From: Cerrena zonata
Taxonomy: Eukaryota > Basidiomycota > Agaricomycetes > Polyporales > Cerrenaceae
NCBI GenBank assembly: GCA_038087015.1
Contig: JASBNA010000032.1
Location: forward strand, 372,001-436,000
Direction: 5' to 3'
Length of the DNA stretch: 64,000 nucleotides
This document shows positions 24,508-36,806 of this stretch, piece after piece (positions within the stretch are counted from its first letter, which is position 1; every line of letters begins with the position of its first letter). A program made the position numbers and the translations under genes. A model generated the notes under the pieces. The model searched no databases and was not told where the DNA came from. It saw only the letters and a program-made list of their open reading frames with translations.

Positions 24508-25469
24508 GAATGCTAGGGGGTAACGGAAGAGAAACGGATAAACACAACAGAGCTTGAATCATTATATATATATATATATATCAGCAGATGAACTTCGACG
24601 AACAAACCTAATACGTATCAGAGAATGAATAATATCCGAGTCGAATTGTCGTCGAGATAAATATGATTCCTTCTCGAGGCTGGACATACCCATTGATACT
24701 TGTCATATACTGGGAAGACCCATGTCAGCGCACAGGAATTCATAGACTTGCACTAGTAGGATCCTGTGCTATATGGTTTCAGGAGGGACGAGTGACACGT
24801 TTACTGAATCCTTCCGGAATTCCGAATCCATAGGCTTGCACTAGTAGGATCCTGTACTATACGGTTATCGGAAGGACTAGTGACATGTCTACTAGATCCG
24901 CCGAGTCAATAGGCTCTGGACGGTTGAAATCTTCAGTTCTCAGCCTGAAGATCGAGAAGATCGAGTTGCAACCTTGACGCGGACGCTTGTAGCTTCGTTG
25001 TGAGAAATCTCAATTCTGTAACATTTTAATAGTCCAAGGGTGAGGTTTCATACCTAGAAATACTAGACTCTTCGATTGTCAATATTACAGCAGTTTGCAT
25101 AAGTATAGAGCGGGTCGAATTGTAGTGTAAAATCGCAGTTGCTCAACTCCAGTTGAACCAGCCGAGTCGTCATAAAGTTCGATCGCTCCCACGTGGGCTC
25201 ACGTGGGTCATTTTTATCTGGCGCCGAAGGCTTGCAACTCTAACTTAAGTCAAGTTATTGCAGTCCACCTTAGAACGACCAGCCACTAGTAGTAGCCAGC
25301 CTCATCCGATTCAGCATGTACACTACCAGCCCTCCTCCTCAAACGCTCTCTAGGGTTTCTCTTCCTCCCATCATCTCAGGGCTCCCGTCACCTCAAGCTT
25401 TGCCCAAGTCCCAAGCTCGTACCCGTGCCTAAACGTCCTAACCCTCACGTCTCCGCACCTACCTCGACA
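24508..25469. other. divergent region between the unit B genes
   Basis: A likely shared promoter region for the F-box gene (-) and the membrane-protein gene (+). It holds an (AT)n run at about 24562-24580, two copies of the marker with CACTAGTAGGATCCTGT, and a CACGTGGGCTCACGTGGG double CACGTG (E-box) at 25191-25209. A 38-codon upstream ORF starts at 25317, ahead of the downstream gene. Confidence 0.55.
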
Positions 25470-26489
25470 ATGCCTCCTCCAGCCTCCCTATCTCCCACCC
25501 CAACGCAACCTCTGATATCATTTGCTAGTATCTTCAACGACCCAACAAATAAACCCCATACCAACTTCGTCAACAGCTCTCTCGGTCTCTTCCTCATCAT
25601 GCTCTTCATCATCATCACTGTGTTTTTCTTGTCTGGGATCATCCTCTTACGGGTTTGCTTTGCGAGGACTGCTAGGGTGAATGAGATCGAGTCTGAGTCT
25701 GGGGCTGGGTACTCGGTTAGTGCGGAGAAGGCTATCATGAGAGCTCTTTCTGCTGGTGGTTCCTCGTCCGACGTTAGGAAGATAGGGATCGTGAAAGATG
25801 AGAGGAAGAACGGGGGTTTGAGAAAACTCATTCTACCTGGTCTCGTCAAGCCCTCTCGGACGGAAAAGGAAAAGACCTCCACCCGCACTTGGTCTTTCCT
25901 GTCCTTCCTGAGTCCCAAACCCCGACTCTCCGCTAGCCTATCCTCCTCAAACCCTACTACCTCTGGATCCCACTCCGTAACCGAAAATGGCACCCATAAT
26001 GACTTTAACGAAATCTCTGTACCTGAAATCAAGTACGAACAACCTACCCCAACCATTAGCACACCCACACTTCCTTCGACCCCACCCCCACTCGCTTTCA
26101 ATCTGCTCTACGTCCCTGGTTCTCGTGCTCCCATAATGCGACTCCCATCTACTACTACCATAATCATCCCCTCGGACGACGATACCTATCGTCCCTCTCC
26201 CTCTTCCGTCCAACAGCTTCCTAGTATATTCAGGTCAACCACCACCACCACAGCGACCTCGAACCTCCCTCTGGCGGTGATCTCCAACCAAACCGGCCAA
26301 CCTTTCGAACTCTCCGTCGCCCCGATGAAGAACCCCCGAAGCTCGATGCGGAAACAAGGTCACATGAGGACACCCAGTCAACATGGCAAGGAGAACTTTC
26401 CCGGTCTGAGTGTTGCTGCATCGGGCGTCGAAGGCCGGCGGAGGAACTCGAAGCAAGTGACGTTTGCTGATGTTCCGTCGACGATGTAG
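25470..26489 (+). CDS. Pro/Ser-rich single-pass membrane protein, unknown function
   Basis: A single exon of 339 aa from ATG 25470; an earlier in-frame codon at 25425 is GTG and is not used. The N-terminal 40 residues are Pro/Thr-rich. They are followed by one strong transmembrane helix (LFLIMLFIIITVFFLSGIIL) and the basic flank RVCFARTAR, which suggests a cytoplasmic C-terminus. The rest is Ser/Thr/Pro-rich and disordered-looking, with a basic end (GRRRNSKQVTFADVPSTM). I recognise no family. The decayed copy at 20401-21168 preserves the Pro-rich head and parts of the tail but not the helix. Its intact frame next to an eroded twin suggests selection on this copy only. Confidence 0.65.
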   Translation: MPPPASLSPTPTQPLISFASIFNDPTNKPHTNFVNSSLGLFLIMLFIIITVFFLSGIILLRVCFARTARVNEIESESGAGYSVSAEKAIMRALSAGGSSSDVRKIGIVKDERKNGGLRKLILPGLVKPSRTEKEKTSTRTWSFLSFLSPKPRLSASLSSSNPTTSGSHSVTENGTHNDFNEISVPEIKYEQPTPTISTPTLPSTPPPLAFNLLYVPGSRAPIMRLPSTTTIIIPSDDDTYRPSPSSVQQLPSIFRSTTTTTATSNLPLAVISNQTGQPFELSVAPMKNPRSSMRKQGHMRTPSQHGKENFPGLSVAASGVEGRRRNSKQVTFADVPSTM

Positions 26490-28977
26490 TTTTTAGTCCG
26501 GGCTGCTCGGTTGTTATACGCGCGTTGAATGTCCCTGGATTTGTGGTGTTGTCTATCTGTGTTCCGTCTCTTTACTTGCATCGCCCGTCTTGTTTGTTTT
26601 GCTTCTGTCTTTTTTCGGGATCTCGTTTACTCTATTGGTATCACTGTCGACTGTCTTTCACTATAAACCACAATATCACGTCACACTTTCTTTTGCTCTC
26701 AAACCTCTTTCAAAGTCCGAATTCGGATGTCTGCACTAAACTTGTACAACATCGACCAAAGCGACATGCCTTATATTCTGATCCAGGCGGCTGACATAAC
26801 CACCTCCGACAACTTCCATTCCTTACACCCGGCACAGGCAGTCATATCAGACGACATAACCTTAAATTCTAAACGTTGACTCTTCTTTCAAAACATTCGT
26901 TTCGGATGCACTATTCTATCAGGAATGTTTTTCCGACACAATCAAGCGTAGGAAGGAGTCCTAGTCATGGGCTGAATTCATGCCAGTCATCCACATGGTG
27001 TTCTTCCGATCTATACACGGAGTTTACATAGCACGCCAACCGTCTATTACAATGCTTCTTCTTGACATGGTCAGAGCTTCGTAGTTCAAACTCAAACGTT
27101 TATTATTCCAAGTTTTGACCTCGTCGTATGTCATTGTCAAGCACGTCAGGTCTGATCAGAACATACAGACAGAACATTCAGGAAAACAGTGAAACATTAT
27201 AAACTAATATACAAGGACTACTTAATACTATACATCAAAGCCGTACACCTAAAACGAGGAACGAAATAACGCTACGGATGTTACGAATAATAGGAGGTTA
27301 GACAAGTGAGGTACTAAAAGGTATATATATGCGCACCCAGCACAAGATGAATAACGAGAGAAGAATAGAATGTAAAAGTCAGAGAAGGAGGTGACGACGA
27401 TGGGATGGTCCTGAAAAAAGTTTAAAATGAACGAAAGGGTCTCTAAATCAGCGGCTCGAAGCCTAATCATAAAGCACCCTCGCATAGAAGAAGAGAGGGG
27501 TGAGCGCAAGAGGGGGATAGACGACTGAAACGAGAGGGGAAAAATAACAGATAAAATAAAGTTACGGCTTCACCAAATACCCAACCCAACCTCTCTCCCG
27601 TGAAACAAACAACATCCGCTGGTATCACCAATCCCAACTCCCGAATATCGTCGACCCGCCGGTACGCATCATAACCCTCCCAAGACGCGGGTTCGGGCGA
27701 ACCATGGCCTCGCCAAAAGAACCCAACGGAGGCATGCAAAAAATCCCGGAAACTCCCTCCCAACCTTCTCAATAACAACAACCACAACGGCTCGCGAATC
27801 ACTTGGATCATCTAAACTGCCCTGTATCACCTGCGCAGGGGGACCTCGCAACCATGACGATGGATTTACACGCAAAAATCCCGAACATCCATTGTCACGG
27901 ATAATTGTGATCAAATGGGGTTGGTGTGGTCCGAGTTTGTGTGGCCCGCAGTGCCAGTGAGAGATGTGTTATTTTTGGAACTCGGATAGGGACCAGCTTG
28001 AATATCGAATTGAAGGATGAGAAGTTGGAGAGATAAAACGAGGTAGGCGAACTTCCGCTACTGAATGAAAGGCTGGATGCTGTGTAGATACTCTTCCCAA
28101 GGTGTTAGGGCACTGCTAGTGCCTCAGGGACGAAACTAGCAAATAAAGTTAAAAAACAGTGACGCTGGGATGGACGACCGAGATGTGGGGTAGAAAAAGG
28201 GTAGCCCGGGGGGTAGATGGGTAGTTTGACAGATGAGTAGATGGGATCGCGACATGTGAGAGTTGTGGTACCCTTCTTCCAAGCCGTCCAAATGATACAC
28301 AAGTCGGGGTATCACGGTTAAGCATCCTTCGATGCATGTGTACACACAAGCTGATCTCGGCGAATTCAATCAAATCACGATCACGATGTGGGTGTCCAAA
28401 TGGTTTAAAAATGATTCGAACAAAGCGACAATGGATGAAATGAAAAGGACCATATGATTGACTGTTGATTGAGCGAGTCGGGTAATTCGAGGGCTTCGCG
28501 TGTTGATAAGGTACTAGGCCTGGATTCAATGATTCCATGGTGCAATGATTCCATGATGATGCGGGGGAACGCGAGGGCGGATTAGAGAGTGGGTGAGGAT
28601 GATTCAATGGGAGCGCTGAATACGGAAATGGAAGCCATCCAGGGTCTTGTTTCCATCCTAATTCTTGAAAGAGATCGAGACCGCGACCACAAGACTAAGA
28701 ATGATGGAGGTCCAGTCGAGATACTTGCTGACATATGTCCCACGACGGGCGGTTCCAGCAAATGGACATTTCAAGCGGCTGAATGACTAGGCGGAATAGA
28801 CTTGAGGAGGGAGGGAGCGCGGGGTGATAAGGCACGAGGAGAGGGAGGGGAAAATAACGCGCAAAAGGGATAGAAGCATTTAACAGCGGACATAGCGATA
28901 CACGAGCCGAACGGAGGTAGACAGAACCAAAACACCACAACATGTAGAATGTCGAGTGTGGGACGGAGAGAAGAACA
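26490..28977. other. long gene-poor stretch
   Basis: About 2.5 kb between the membrane-protein gene and the G-alpha stop. No domain is recognisable on either strand. Many ORFs overlap in several frames without coding signature. The one possible small gene is listed separately at 27669-27914. Confidence 0.5.
27669..27914 (-). CDS. possible small hypothetical gene
   Basis: A weak candidate. The frame can also start at ATG 27896 (MDVRDFC), splice over a 41-nt intron (gtgtaa...gcgcag) and continue VIQGSLDDPSDSRAVVVVV to the stop at 27669. An overlapping frame (27467-27811) looks equally protein-like in its second half (EGYDAYRRVDDIRELGLVIP). This may mean an unmodelled intron or a frameshift at the T6 run near 27735. 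No family recognised. Confidence 0.2.
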   Translation of the reverse strand: MITIIRDNGCSGFLRVNPSSWLRGPPAQVIQGSLDDPSDSRAVVVVVIEKVGREFPGFFACLRWVLLARPWFARTRVLGGL

Positions 28978-31781
28978 TCAAGCAACCAGATGGCTTTGTT
29001 CGAGGTTCTTCCGCACAACCGTGTCTTGCACTGTTCATAAAACAAACGTGGATCAGTAAGATGAAACAGACGAACAGACAATCAATAGACGACGAGTGAG
29101 AAGCAGGACGAAATAGGCAAGGAAGGGCGGAGAATAGAGTTAAAGTGACAAGAGGGGAAGACGAGACGCGGAGAATACGGAACGAGCGTGGACGTCAGGT
29201 ATAATGATAGAGCGAAGGAGATATGGAAGACGGAGGTGGCGGCGGGAAGCAACAGAAGAGAGGAAGAAGAACGGGGATATGGATAACAGAAATGAAAAGG
29301 AAAAGGGACGGTGATGACAAGTAGTGACAGGGTTCACGAAGGACAGTGATAGGAATAAAGTTCAACAGACATGACATGAATTACATACCGTCTATCAGGA
29401 TCATCGACGTCGCTTTAGGGTCCTATCAGTCTGTCATTAGCAAACAAACTAAAGCGACAACGAGCGGAAGGAGCATACAGTAACGGTGGTCAAATGACAG
29501 AAAAACTGTCGCTTTTGTGGACTCTTCTCTTGATGTATCTGTGCAAACTTCTTCTGGAGGTCTATGATAAGGAGAAAAATAAGCATAAGGATCAAGACAT
29601 GATAATATGCGACCCTGCGACCCGCTGAAACCAGATTCCAAATCCAATCCACCGAATAACGAATGTCGGTGATAGAACGAGCAGGATGAAACAGAGACAA
29701 GAAAAAATTTACGGTGTAAAGGAAATGGAACGCACATTTACTTGTGTTTTCATAATCATTCGGTCTATCGCCGTATGAGACCAAATGATCCGCAAACCGG
29801 ATTCCACTCTGCAATTTGGCCCTCAGAATATCCGTCTTGTTCAAGAATAGGACAACGTTCGTCGATGCCAGTAACTTGTTCGAGCAAATACTTTTCCATA
29901 AAAGGACCGAATCTTCAAGCCGGTTCACCGTGAGGTCTTCCGCGAGCACTTGGTCGAAAGCACTGATGGGAGCTAAAAATAAAATGCAGTTGACGTCGTC
30001 GAAATATGGAGCCCAAGCTGCTCGCTATACAAAAAAGCAACGAGAGATGTCCATTAGCAATCCGACCTACTTCGCAGGAATAGGAAAATAGAAAGGAGAA
30101 AAAGCAATGGAAGGAATCAAGTAATGTACGTACCAATGATCGCTGGCCGCCTACGTCATACACCCTCCATTCTCTCGTAATAGTACCACCAAATCCTATG
30201 GGGCTTTCTGTTAGAACCGAGGACCCAGGGTTGCCGTGACCACAAGAAGAATGCCATGCAAAGAAATGACAGGGAAGTGATAAAAAGAAAACAATGGGCG
30301 TATAGAGCAGCGCCATTCGTATCCCGATTAACACACCCCCTTTTTCCGACGAGAATCGAAATGGACGTTACCTTCTTTGAACTTGAATCGATGTTCGCTT
30401 ACACCAAGTGTTTTCAGGCGAGCTCGAAGGATGTCGTCTATAGAAGAATGGAGGTGTTCGCAGAAGGCGAATGGGTCAGGAACCGGGGATGAGAAGATGA
30501 GAAGGGAGAGGGAAGGGCTTACCATTTGATGGGATGTATCGTGGAGATGTTACTCGCTCCAGATCGTCAAGGAAGCTACGTTCCGGGTTAACAACCGTGC
30601 AAGAGGACAAATGGAGATAACTCACAAACCGCCCTCGTCTTGTAAACGGATATGCTGGTGGTTCAGAATTTTTCTGATCATCGGATCGCGCCACAGTTTA
30701 ATCATGTCCTCTGAACAGGCGAAGATGATCCTCCCAGGATCCTGCGAACATGTGTCAGGATTTTTGGCCCGACCAAGCACGTAAAAATGTAATACAAACC
30801 TCTGGGTCTTCCCAGTTGACTAAATCGGCACTGTCGAAACTGTCTCGCGACGACGGAATAATTTTGCTAAAGACACCCTTCCAAGCAAATTGCGAATTGA
30901 CCGCAACTTCCTTGCCTTTTGCGCTAGGTCTGGACACCATCGGGCTTGGTATGTTTGTAATCTGTGACAAATGCGTAGCCGCGAACTCAGGGGATCCGGG
31001 AGGTGTTAGTTTACGGATCAGCGATTCCTCGACTTGGAGGAGAGGAAGCAGGCGAAGCTTCAGTTTGAGGTGCTCCGGGGTTAAGCGAAGCCAGGAACCC
31101 GCGGGTGGTGAGGAAGACGATGGAGACGTGGTGGGCCGTGAGGGCGCAAAGGAAGCTGCTTGAGAGTTCTGAGCGTCATGGAATTCGGTAATAGCCTCTA
31201 GGATCGTTCGTATCGAACGGACGACGTTGAGCAAGACAACTGCCCGCCATGATGCGCGCTCCGCTTTGAAAGCCTGCGTGTGATTAAATAAGATGCTTAT
31301 TTGTGACGACAGTTGGTGGGAATCGGCGTACCTTTGATGAGTTTAAGAGTTGGAAATCTGGACGTTGTTGTGCATAGTTGATATCAATGCTAACTGCGGC
31401 GAGGGAAAGAGTACATACTTTTGAGTGTGGTCGATTTTCCTTGTGAATTCATGACGGCAGGGTTAGTGACGACTCGGTGATGAATTGTGAGATGGGTAAA
31501 TACCTGATTCGCTTTGACCTAATAACAGGGGTGCAATTATTGAGAAGGGGGGACGAGGAAAGTAACGGATGTTACTGACCGAGTAAGAGCACCTTTATGA
31601 TGTCTCCTCTGTGGTAGGCAGCCTTCTCCTGCTGCAGCTCGCTGTCAATGGCGTCCGAGACCCGTTTCGCCTCGGCTTCGAGGTACACTCGCTCCCTGCG
31701 TTGCTCGTCGGTCTCGTTTGCGGGCGGGGCGGTAATGAGGGCTAGAGGGTCTTCGCGACCAGCCTTTGGGTTGAGAACCAT
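28978..31781 (-). CDS. G-protein alpha subunit with extended helical domain
   Basis: Thirteen exons starting at 31781, including exons of 15, 21 and 26 nt around the P-loop, total exactly 1,488 nt or 495 aa. Boxes: GQSESGKSTTLK (P-loop, split by two introns), RARLKTLGV (switch I), DVGGQRSLR (switch II with the catalytic Gln), FLNKTD, and LTTVTD where most G-alphas have TCAT. The tail is VVRKNLEQSHLVA. About 130 extra residues, Ser/Pro-rich in part, sit in the helical domain. There is no MGxxxS myristoylation start. It resembles the G-alpha at 2674-4696 in the same places (RAAWAPYFDD, FNQTLSED versus FDQVLAED), so the two belong to one basidiomycete lineage of atypical G-alphas. GTPase signalling at the membrane is expected. 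Confidence 0.92.
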
Positions 31782-34700
31782 GCTTTGGTGGGTGTGCAGA
31801 TGATTACGGTTGTGGGATAGGGGAGGCGGGGGGAGGAAGAGGGAAGGGGGTAGGCTAGGCAGAGGCGGGGGCCATATAAGTAAACGCTGTATGAACGACC
31901 AGAGCCATTCCCAGTTGGGCAGAGGAAGGATCAATGACTGTACTGAATTGAACTGATATTAAAATATTCTTCATTTATTATCAGTGTCGTAACTGGCGGA
32001 GATGAATAATATATTAATGCGCCTGCACCGTACGGAACGTGGCCCGGCCGAGAGGTGTGTCCATGGCCGCAGCGCCTGCCGGTGTCTGCTATTCAGTCGC
32101 GCCTACGCTCCGGCTCGGGTGCCTCAGCCTCGTCGCGGGACCAAATCTGCATGAAATCTGGCCAGGGGCTGCCTTTATTGAATCTGACGCTATCCTTCTT
32201 ACGCTCGTCTGCACTCGATCGCGGTGGCGACAGCTTCAAGGTGCACGCTAGCCCATATCCGCTTACTCGAAACATTGATCCCCAAGCTCTGGGACTGCTC
32301 GACTGCTTGACATGAATGCACCGAGCTCTCGCAGCAGCCTCTTTTCTCTCATGATCCAGCATGCTCTGCTGCCCACTCCCCAAGGCATGTGTCCAATCCC
32401 TATGCCCTCCTCTCGGCAATCATCCTCCTCCCTTTTGTCGTTCTCAACAGCCCGGGACGCCATCTTTTTCCTATATTGCAAATTGCCGGTATTTGAGCTT
32501 GCTTGAAACAGCCCAGCTGGGTGCTGCTACTGCTCCTAGTATGCTGGCTGCCAATCTCCGCCCCGAATGGAAGGTCGCCGGGGCAGGTCTTCTCCTGCGA
32601 GAGCTATCAAGACAAGTGCAATTTGCATTCGATTTCGCTCTCCTGCCCACTGCTGCGGTGGGAATTCCCAGACATTCATCGATGCATCAGCGAACGCAAG
32701 AACTCTGGAATCTCTCTGGAACTTCTCCGTTCCTGCCATAAACTCTCCCCACCGGCGTCACCTGCAGAACAATGGGAAACAGATCACGAACGATCCTCCT
32801 CTCGTCTCCGCCGGTGCGCCCATTGGCCAGCAGCGGACACACGCTCGGACGAGTCCTGCCATAACCATAACCTTATCTGTCCCCTTCTCAGAACCCTTCG
32901 CACTCATTGCAAATCCCTCGTGGTCCCATGCTCCTCATCACCTAATCCGTCGAGCCTAAATGCGAACGCCGTTTATGTATTCTGACTCAAGTTGCTGTTC
33001 CATTCTTGATTTCAATCTTGGCGCTTTCTGCGATGGTGTTCGCCTATCCTACGCTAGTGCCTGAATGTACGTCGTCGAATGTGCAAGGTTTGTTGCGCCT
33101 CCTCCCAAAGGAAACTGCACCCAGAGACATCAGTGACGAATTCCTCTCCCATGATCACCTCACTTCGGACTGTCTTTCCTGTGCCGCGGACCCGCGATAA
33201 CCTAGCGAAGGCGATGGTTTTTGAAAGGCCCCGTCAACCTGTAACAGGGTTTCAGATTCAGAATACAAGACTCTAATTCATTCTCTATCTTCCCTCAAGC
33301 CCATCCTTATGCCCGGTATCGATATCATCATACATAAATCACCTTTAGGAGCCATCGTACCCATGCTGGCCCATCATACCCATCATCATCATACCATTCT
33401 TTGATTCGTTGCGAATTCGGTCACAGGTATGATATCACTATGATACTATGATAGAAGCACCTCGTTTCCGTCGATGAGGAGATAGAACACGGGCTTTTGA
33501 CAGCTCGCTCGGTAGGAGATCTCTGGTGTTTGTATCGTTTAGGCCGATCCCTGATTAACACCGAGGTTTTTACATATCGACTTTTTGTTTGCGTTAGCCC
33601 ACTTTCCCATGCACTTCTGTCGTCCCTTCTGCTCATCCTGTTCTCATCCACACGCGCACACTCTCCGTCCCCTATCTTAGGTATACGATCCAGACTTAAC
33701 GTTAAGGTGTGCTAATGCCCATTACCACGTCCCTGGGATCCACTATAACAATAGATCCCAACACATAAAATCTCGGTGATTCCCTCACTCAAGAATAGAG
33801 AATAAAAATTTCATTTCTCTTTTACTTAACCGCTTACAGAGCGGAACTCGATAAAGCCTCCGCTTTCATAGAACCATCGAACCGCAGAACCATCGAATTA
33901 TAGAACCAAAGAACCTTGAACGGTTGAACATTTGAACGATTGACCTATAGAACGGTTGCACATTACCCTCAGAGCTTCTCATCGTCTCCGGAGACCAGGG
34001 CCCCGCCCCCTTCTTTAGAATCTCCTCCCTCTCTCCACACACACCACTCTGCCCTCTATACCTTCTTCTTCATACAATCCCCCCCACTTCTCTTCCCTCA
34101 GATACCCAATAACCAAAAACGTCAAAATCCTCCCGGACTCGTCTTCTGGAGCGAAAAACAGAAAAAGTTTCCTCTTGAAGTCAGAAGCTTACTTGAATCT
34201 TGCCTCGAGGTCAGGGGTGGCCTTCCTTCGAATACATTGGAGGATGTTCATCTTACAGAATCCGATGGGGGAGGACCGTGTGAGTGGTATCTATCACGAC
34301 GGTATTCCTGATACCATAGGGAGTGCTTTACACGGTATAAATTCACCTGATTTGCACACCTCGCTTTGTAGACCGGTATGTACCGGTATATGTAGCTTAT
34401 GCTCATGCGTCCAAAATAATCAATAAATGAAACAAAATTCTCAGAAAGAATAATCGGGAGAATTCCATACGTACAATCTGACGATCACATACAAAATACG
34501 TACAACATAAATTGAAGTTTATGAACTTCATAACGGCCAACCTCAGGAACCCACATGGAACATGATGAACAACGGACCGAGGGTAGTCAGGGACGCTGAC
34601 AGGGAGGTCGGTGTCGACTTGTGAACGGAAACAGACTTGTGTGTGTGACAGGATCATGACGTAGGGCGTATATCCCTTTGACGTTGATTAAGATCTCTGT

Positions 34701-36239
34701 CCTCGTAGCTACCCTTGGCGATTTGGTTCAATATCGGTGCGGGAACAGGGCTTTAAGGAACTTCTGGCCGATTCAATCGTGATGTCAGTAAAATTTGGGG
34801 TGCGGGGAGTAGGAGATAGCAAAGGAAAAAAAGTGGTAGAAAGAGTTAATGAAAGGGTGATAGAGGTGATAGAGGTGGGAGAATGGCGCAACGGGCAAAG
34901 ACAGATCGGTGGTGCAATGTGATGTAAGGCCGAGATGGAATCCGAGAAATAGGACCTAAACATTCGAACAATCAATTTAGACAGAGGGTACTGTATCGCC
35001 AGCCCAAGCACAGGATAGACGGGATAACCAGGAAATAAGAGGAATAAATTCCCCGCTTAACCCCACCTCCCGAAGAGTCCGATCCAAGTCCAGATTCAAA
35101 TATGCAGCGAGCGTCCAGAGGAGGCGATCCTTGACGTCCAGTGAATACCCAGCCACACAACAACCACCCACAAACGCGCCCTATCCCGGCGGGACTGGCT
35201 GGAACATTGCGAATCCTGAACCTAGAATATTGTAAGAAAAGTACAAGACGTTCATATTGAAATGCAGGTAGCTTTCGACATCGGGCGCTGAGAAGCAAGC
35301 TTAGAAATCTCCGAGCTTCAGGGAACCCCAAATATATGCGCCGATTTCCATCAAGAGAGGTCGGACGAGTGATCACTTCATCACCAGTCTATATGATGAT
35401 CAGGGTGAGTGGTGTTGTCGATAAGCACGAAGGTTCTGTGTTTTGTGTTTGTTGAACGATCTAATCATGATCGTTGAGAAGCTAGGCTTTATTGGACTTA
35501 CGTCAACTTTTCGCATCGGTTAGCTTCTACTAGGGTCGATGATTCCGGCGAAGCTGGGTAATTCTAAATTTTCAGGGTTCGGAGTGAAGGTTAAATCTTG
35601 ACGAGGGAACTGAATGCGATGCGCTATTACCCAAAAGTTATGAAGAGGAAGACGTAAGTTTCAGACTCTTAGGCTAGAGATCGGTGATCGGGAGAACGCA
35701 CTCCAACATGTTAGCACATCAGGAACTCTAACCAGTGCAGGCGATACAGCCTTGTTCAGAGGGACGTTTAAAGTGCGATTCTTGAGATGCAATGATCAAC
35801 AGCACAAGATATACCCAAGGGGTTATGGGTATTTGAAAGAATCAAGCAACTTGGATAGATTTAGGTTCAGATAAAGATACAGATACATTTGGGTCAGAGC
35901 CGTTAAATAAGCGAACATTGATGACGAGGTGGAGTAGGTCAGAGGAGAAGCAGCGGGAAAGATAAACAAGGAATAAGCAAGATAGTCGGTTGTGCGCAAG
36001 AAAGATCCACAGAAGATGGTTCAGGTCCGTCGTTAAGGTATGTTAAGTGCAGTGTTGAGAAATAGTGGGATAATGATTGGGAATTCCATAGGCGAGCGGG
36101 AAGAAAAGAGATTCCGACAGATGCGCTGGGGTCGTTGTCCGATATTGACCATCGATGATGAACTTGCGATGGAGATGAAAGACGAGTACGTCAGATCTTG
36201 GTTCCGCGATCGGTCGTAATGAGGAAACCTGAGAAGGTT
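31782..36239. other. 4.4 kb without confident genes
   Basis: 32030-33300 is richer in G+C than its surroundings and full of overlapping ORFs on both strands, none with a domain. 33880-33960 has short direct repeats around AGAACC. 34977-35171 on the minus strand reads like a possible exon (DVKDRLLWTLAAYLNLDLD) but has no supported start or neighbours. The G-alpha promoter lies at the left end. Confidence 0.5.
33862..33960. repeat. AGAACC-type imperfect tandem repeats
   Basis: Units such as AGAACCATCGAAC, AGAACCATCGAAT, AGAACCAAAGAACC and GAACGGTTGAAC follow one another, partly with inverted symmetry. Confidence 0.7.
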
Positions 36240-36806
36240 TTACTGGAGTTCAAGAGCGACGATAGGGCGATTCTTTCCGTCCTTGACCCTCCTGGCAACC
36301 CATTTCTTCCAAGCATCTTCCGAAGTAATCAACTTGCCACCAGGTTTGGTCGTCTTTGCGAAACCGACAACGAAGCCCAGTTTATGGATAACCTTCTCGA
36401 GGAATGCATCGAAAGTGATAGCCTCGGGCACTTTGAACCGCCAAATATCATCGGTAGACGGGACATGCACCTTGACGAATATCATCCCGTCAATAGGATC
36501 CCATCGCCTAGCAGGGTCAGGTCGAAAGTCAGCCGCTTGAGGCGAGTTAAACGACATAGAGGTAGGTGATAGAGTATAGGGTATTTGTTGATCAAGGAAG
36601 AGGATACCGAAACTCCCAGCATTGGAGGCGGGATCGTTAGGATATGAGGGGAAGTTTGTGTTGATAGACAGAGCAGGTTTGCCAGGAGGTCGGTTTTCCT
36701 TCCCTTTGGCACGAGAGTTTCGTAGGGTACCACTTCTCATGCGCCTGACGTTGTTACGGAAGCTAGTTGTCGCATCCGAGAGGGCTGACATGGCGTTGGA
36801 TGGCAT
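36240..36806 (-). CDS. small PB1-domain protein
   Basis: A single exon of 188 aa. The N-terminal half is basic and Ser/Asn-rich (SFRNNVRRMRSGTLRNSRAKGKENRPPGK is the charged block). The second half is a PB1-like fold: DGMIFVKVHVPSTDDIWRF, then PEAITFDAFLEKVIHKLGF, ending with DAWKKWVARRVKDGKNRP. The Lys in strand 1 (FVKVHV) fits a basic type-II PB1 surface, which would bind an acidic PB1 partner such as those in polarity or MAPK scaffolds. The partner is unknown. The PB1 call rests on pattern only. Confidence 0.6.
   Translation of the reverse strand: MPSNAMSALSDATTSFRNNVRRMRSGTLRNSRAKGKENRPPGKPALSINTNFPSYPNDPASNAGSFGILFLDQQIPYTLSPTSMSFNSPQAADFRPDPARRWDPIDGMIFVKVHVPSTDDIWRFKVPEAITFDAFLEKVIHKLGFVVGFAKTTKPGGKLITSEDAWKKWVARRVKDGKNRPIVALELQ

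Larger units (their letters stand above)
21214..26490. repeat. tandem segmental duplication, right copy (unit B)
   Basis: Partner of unit A at 15937-21180. Both genes here have intact frames. Unit B contains its own small duplication: the marker with CACTAGTAGGATCCTGT occurs twice, at about 24754 and 24840, while unit A has it once. Confidence 0.85.

Noticed and set aside
25445..26101. 218-codon minus-strand ORF
   Set aside because: Antisense to the Pro/Ser-rich membrane protein; no domain and no own splice or start context.
28149..28607. 152-codon minus-strand ORF
   Set aside because: No domain, His/Pro/Ser-biased and without splice context; looks like chance in a gene-poor region.
33940..34311. 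123-codon plus-strand ORF
   Set aside because: Pro/Ser/Phe-rich translation of a pyrimidine-rich stretch; no domain or gene context.
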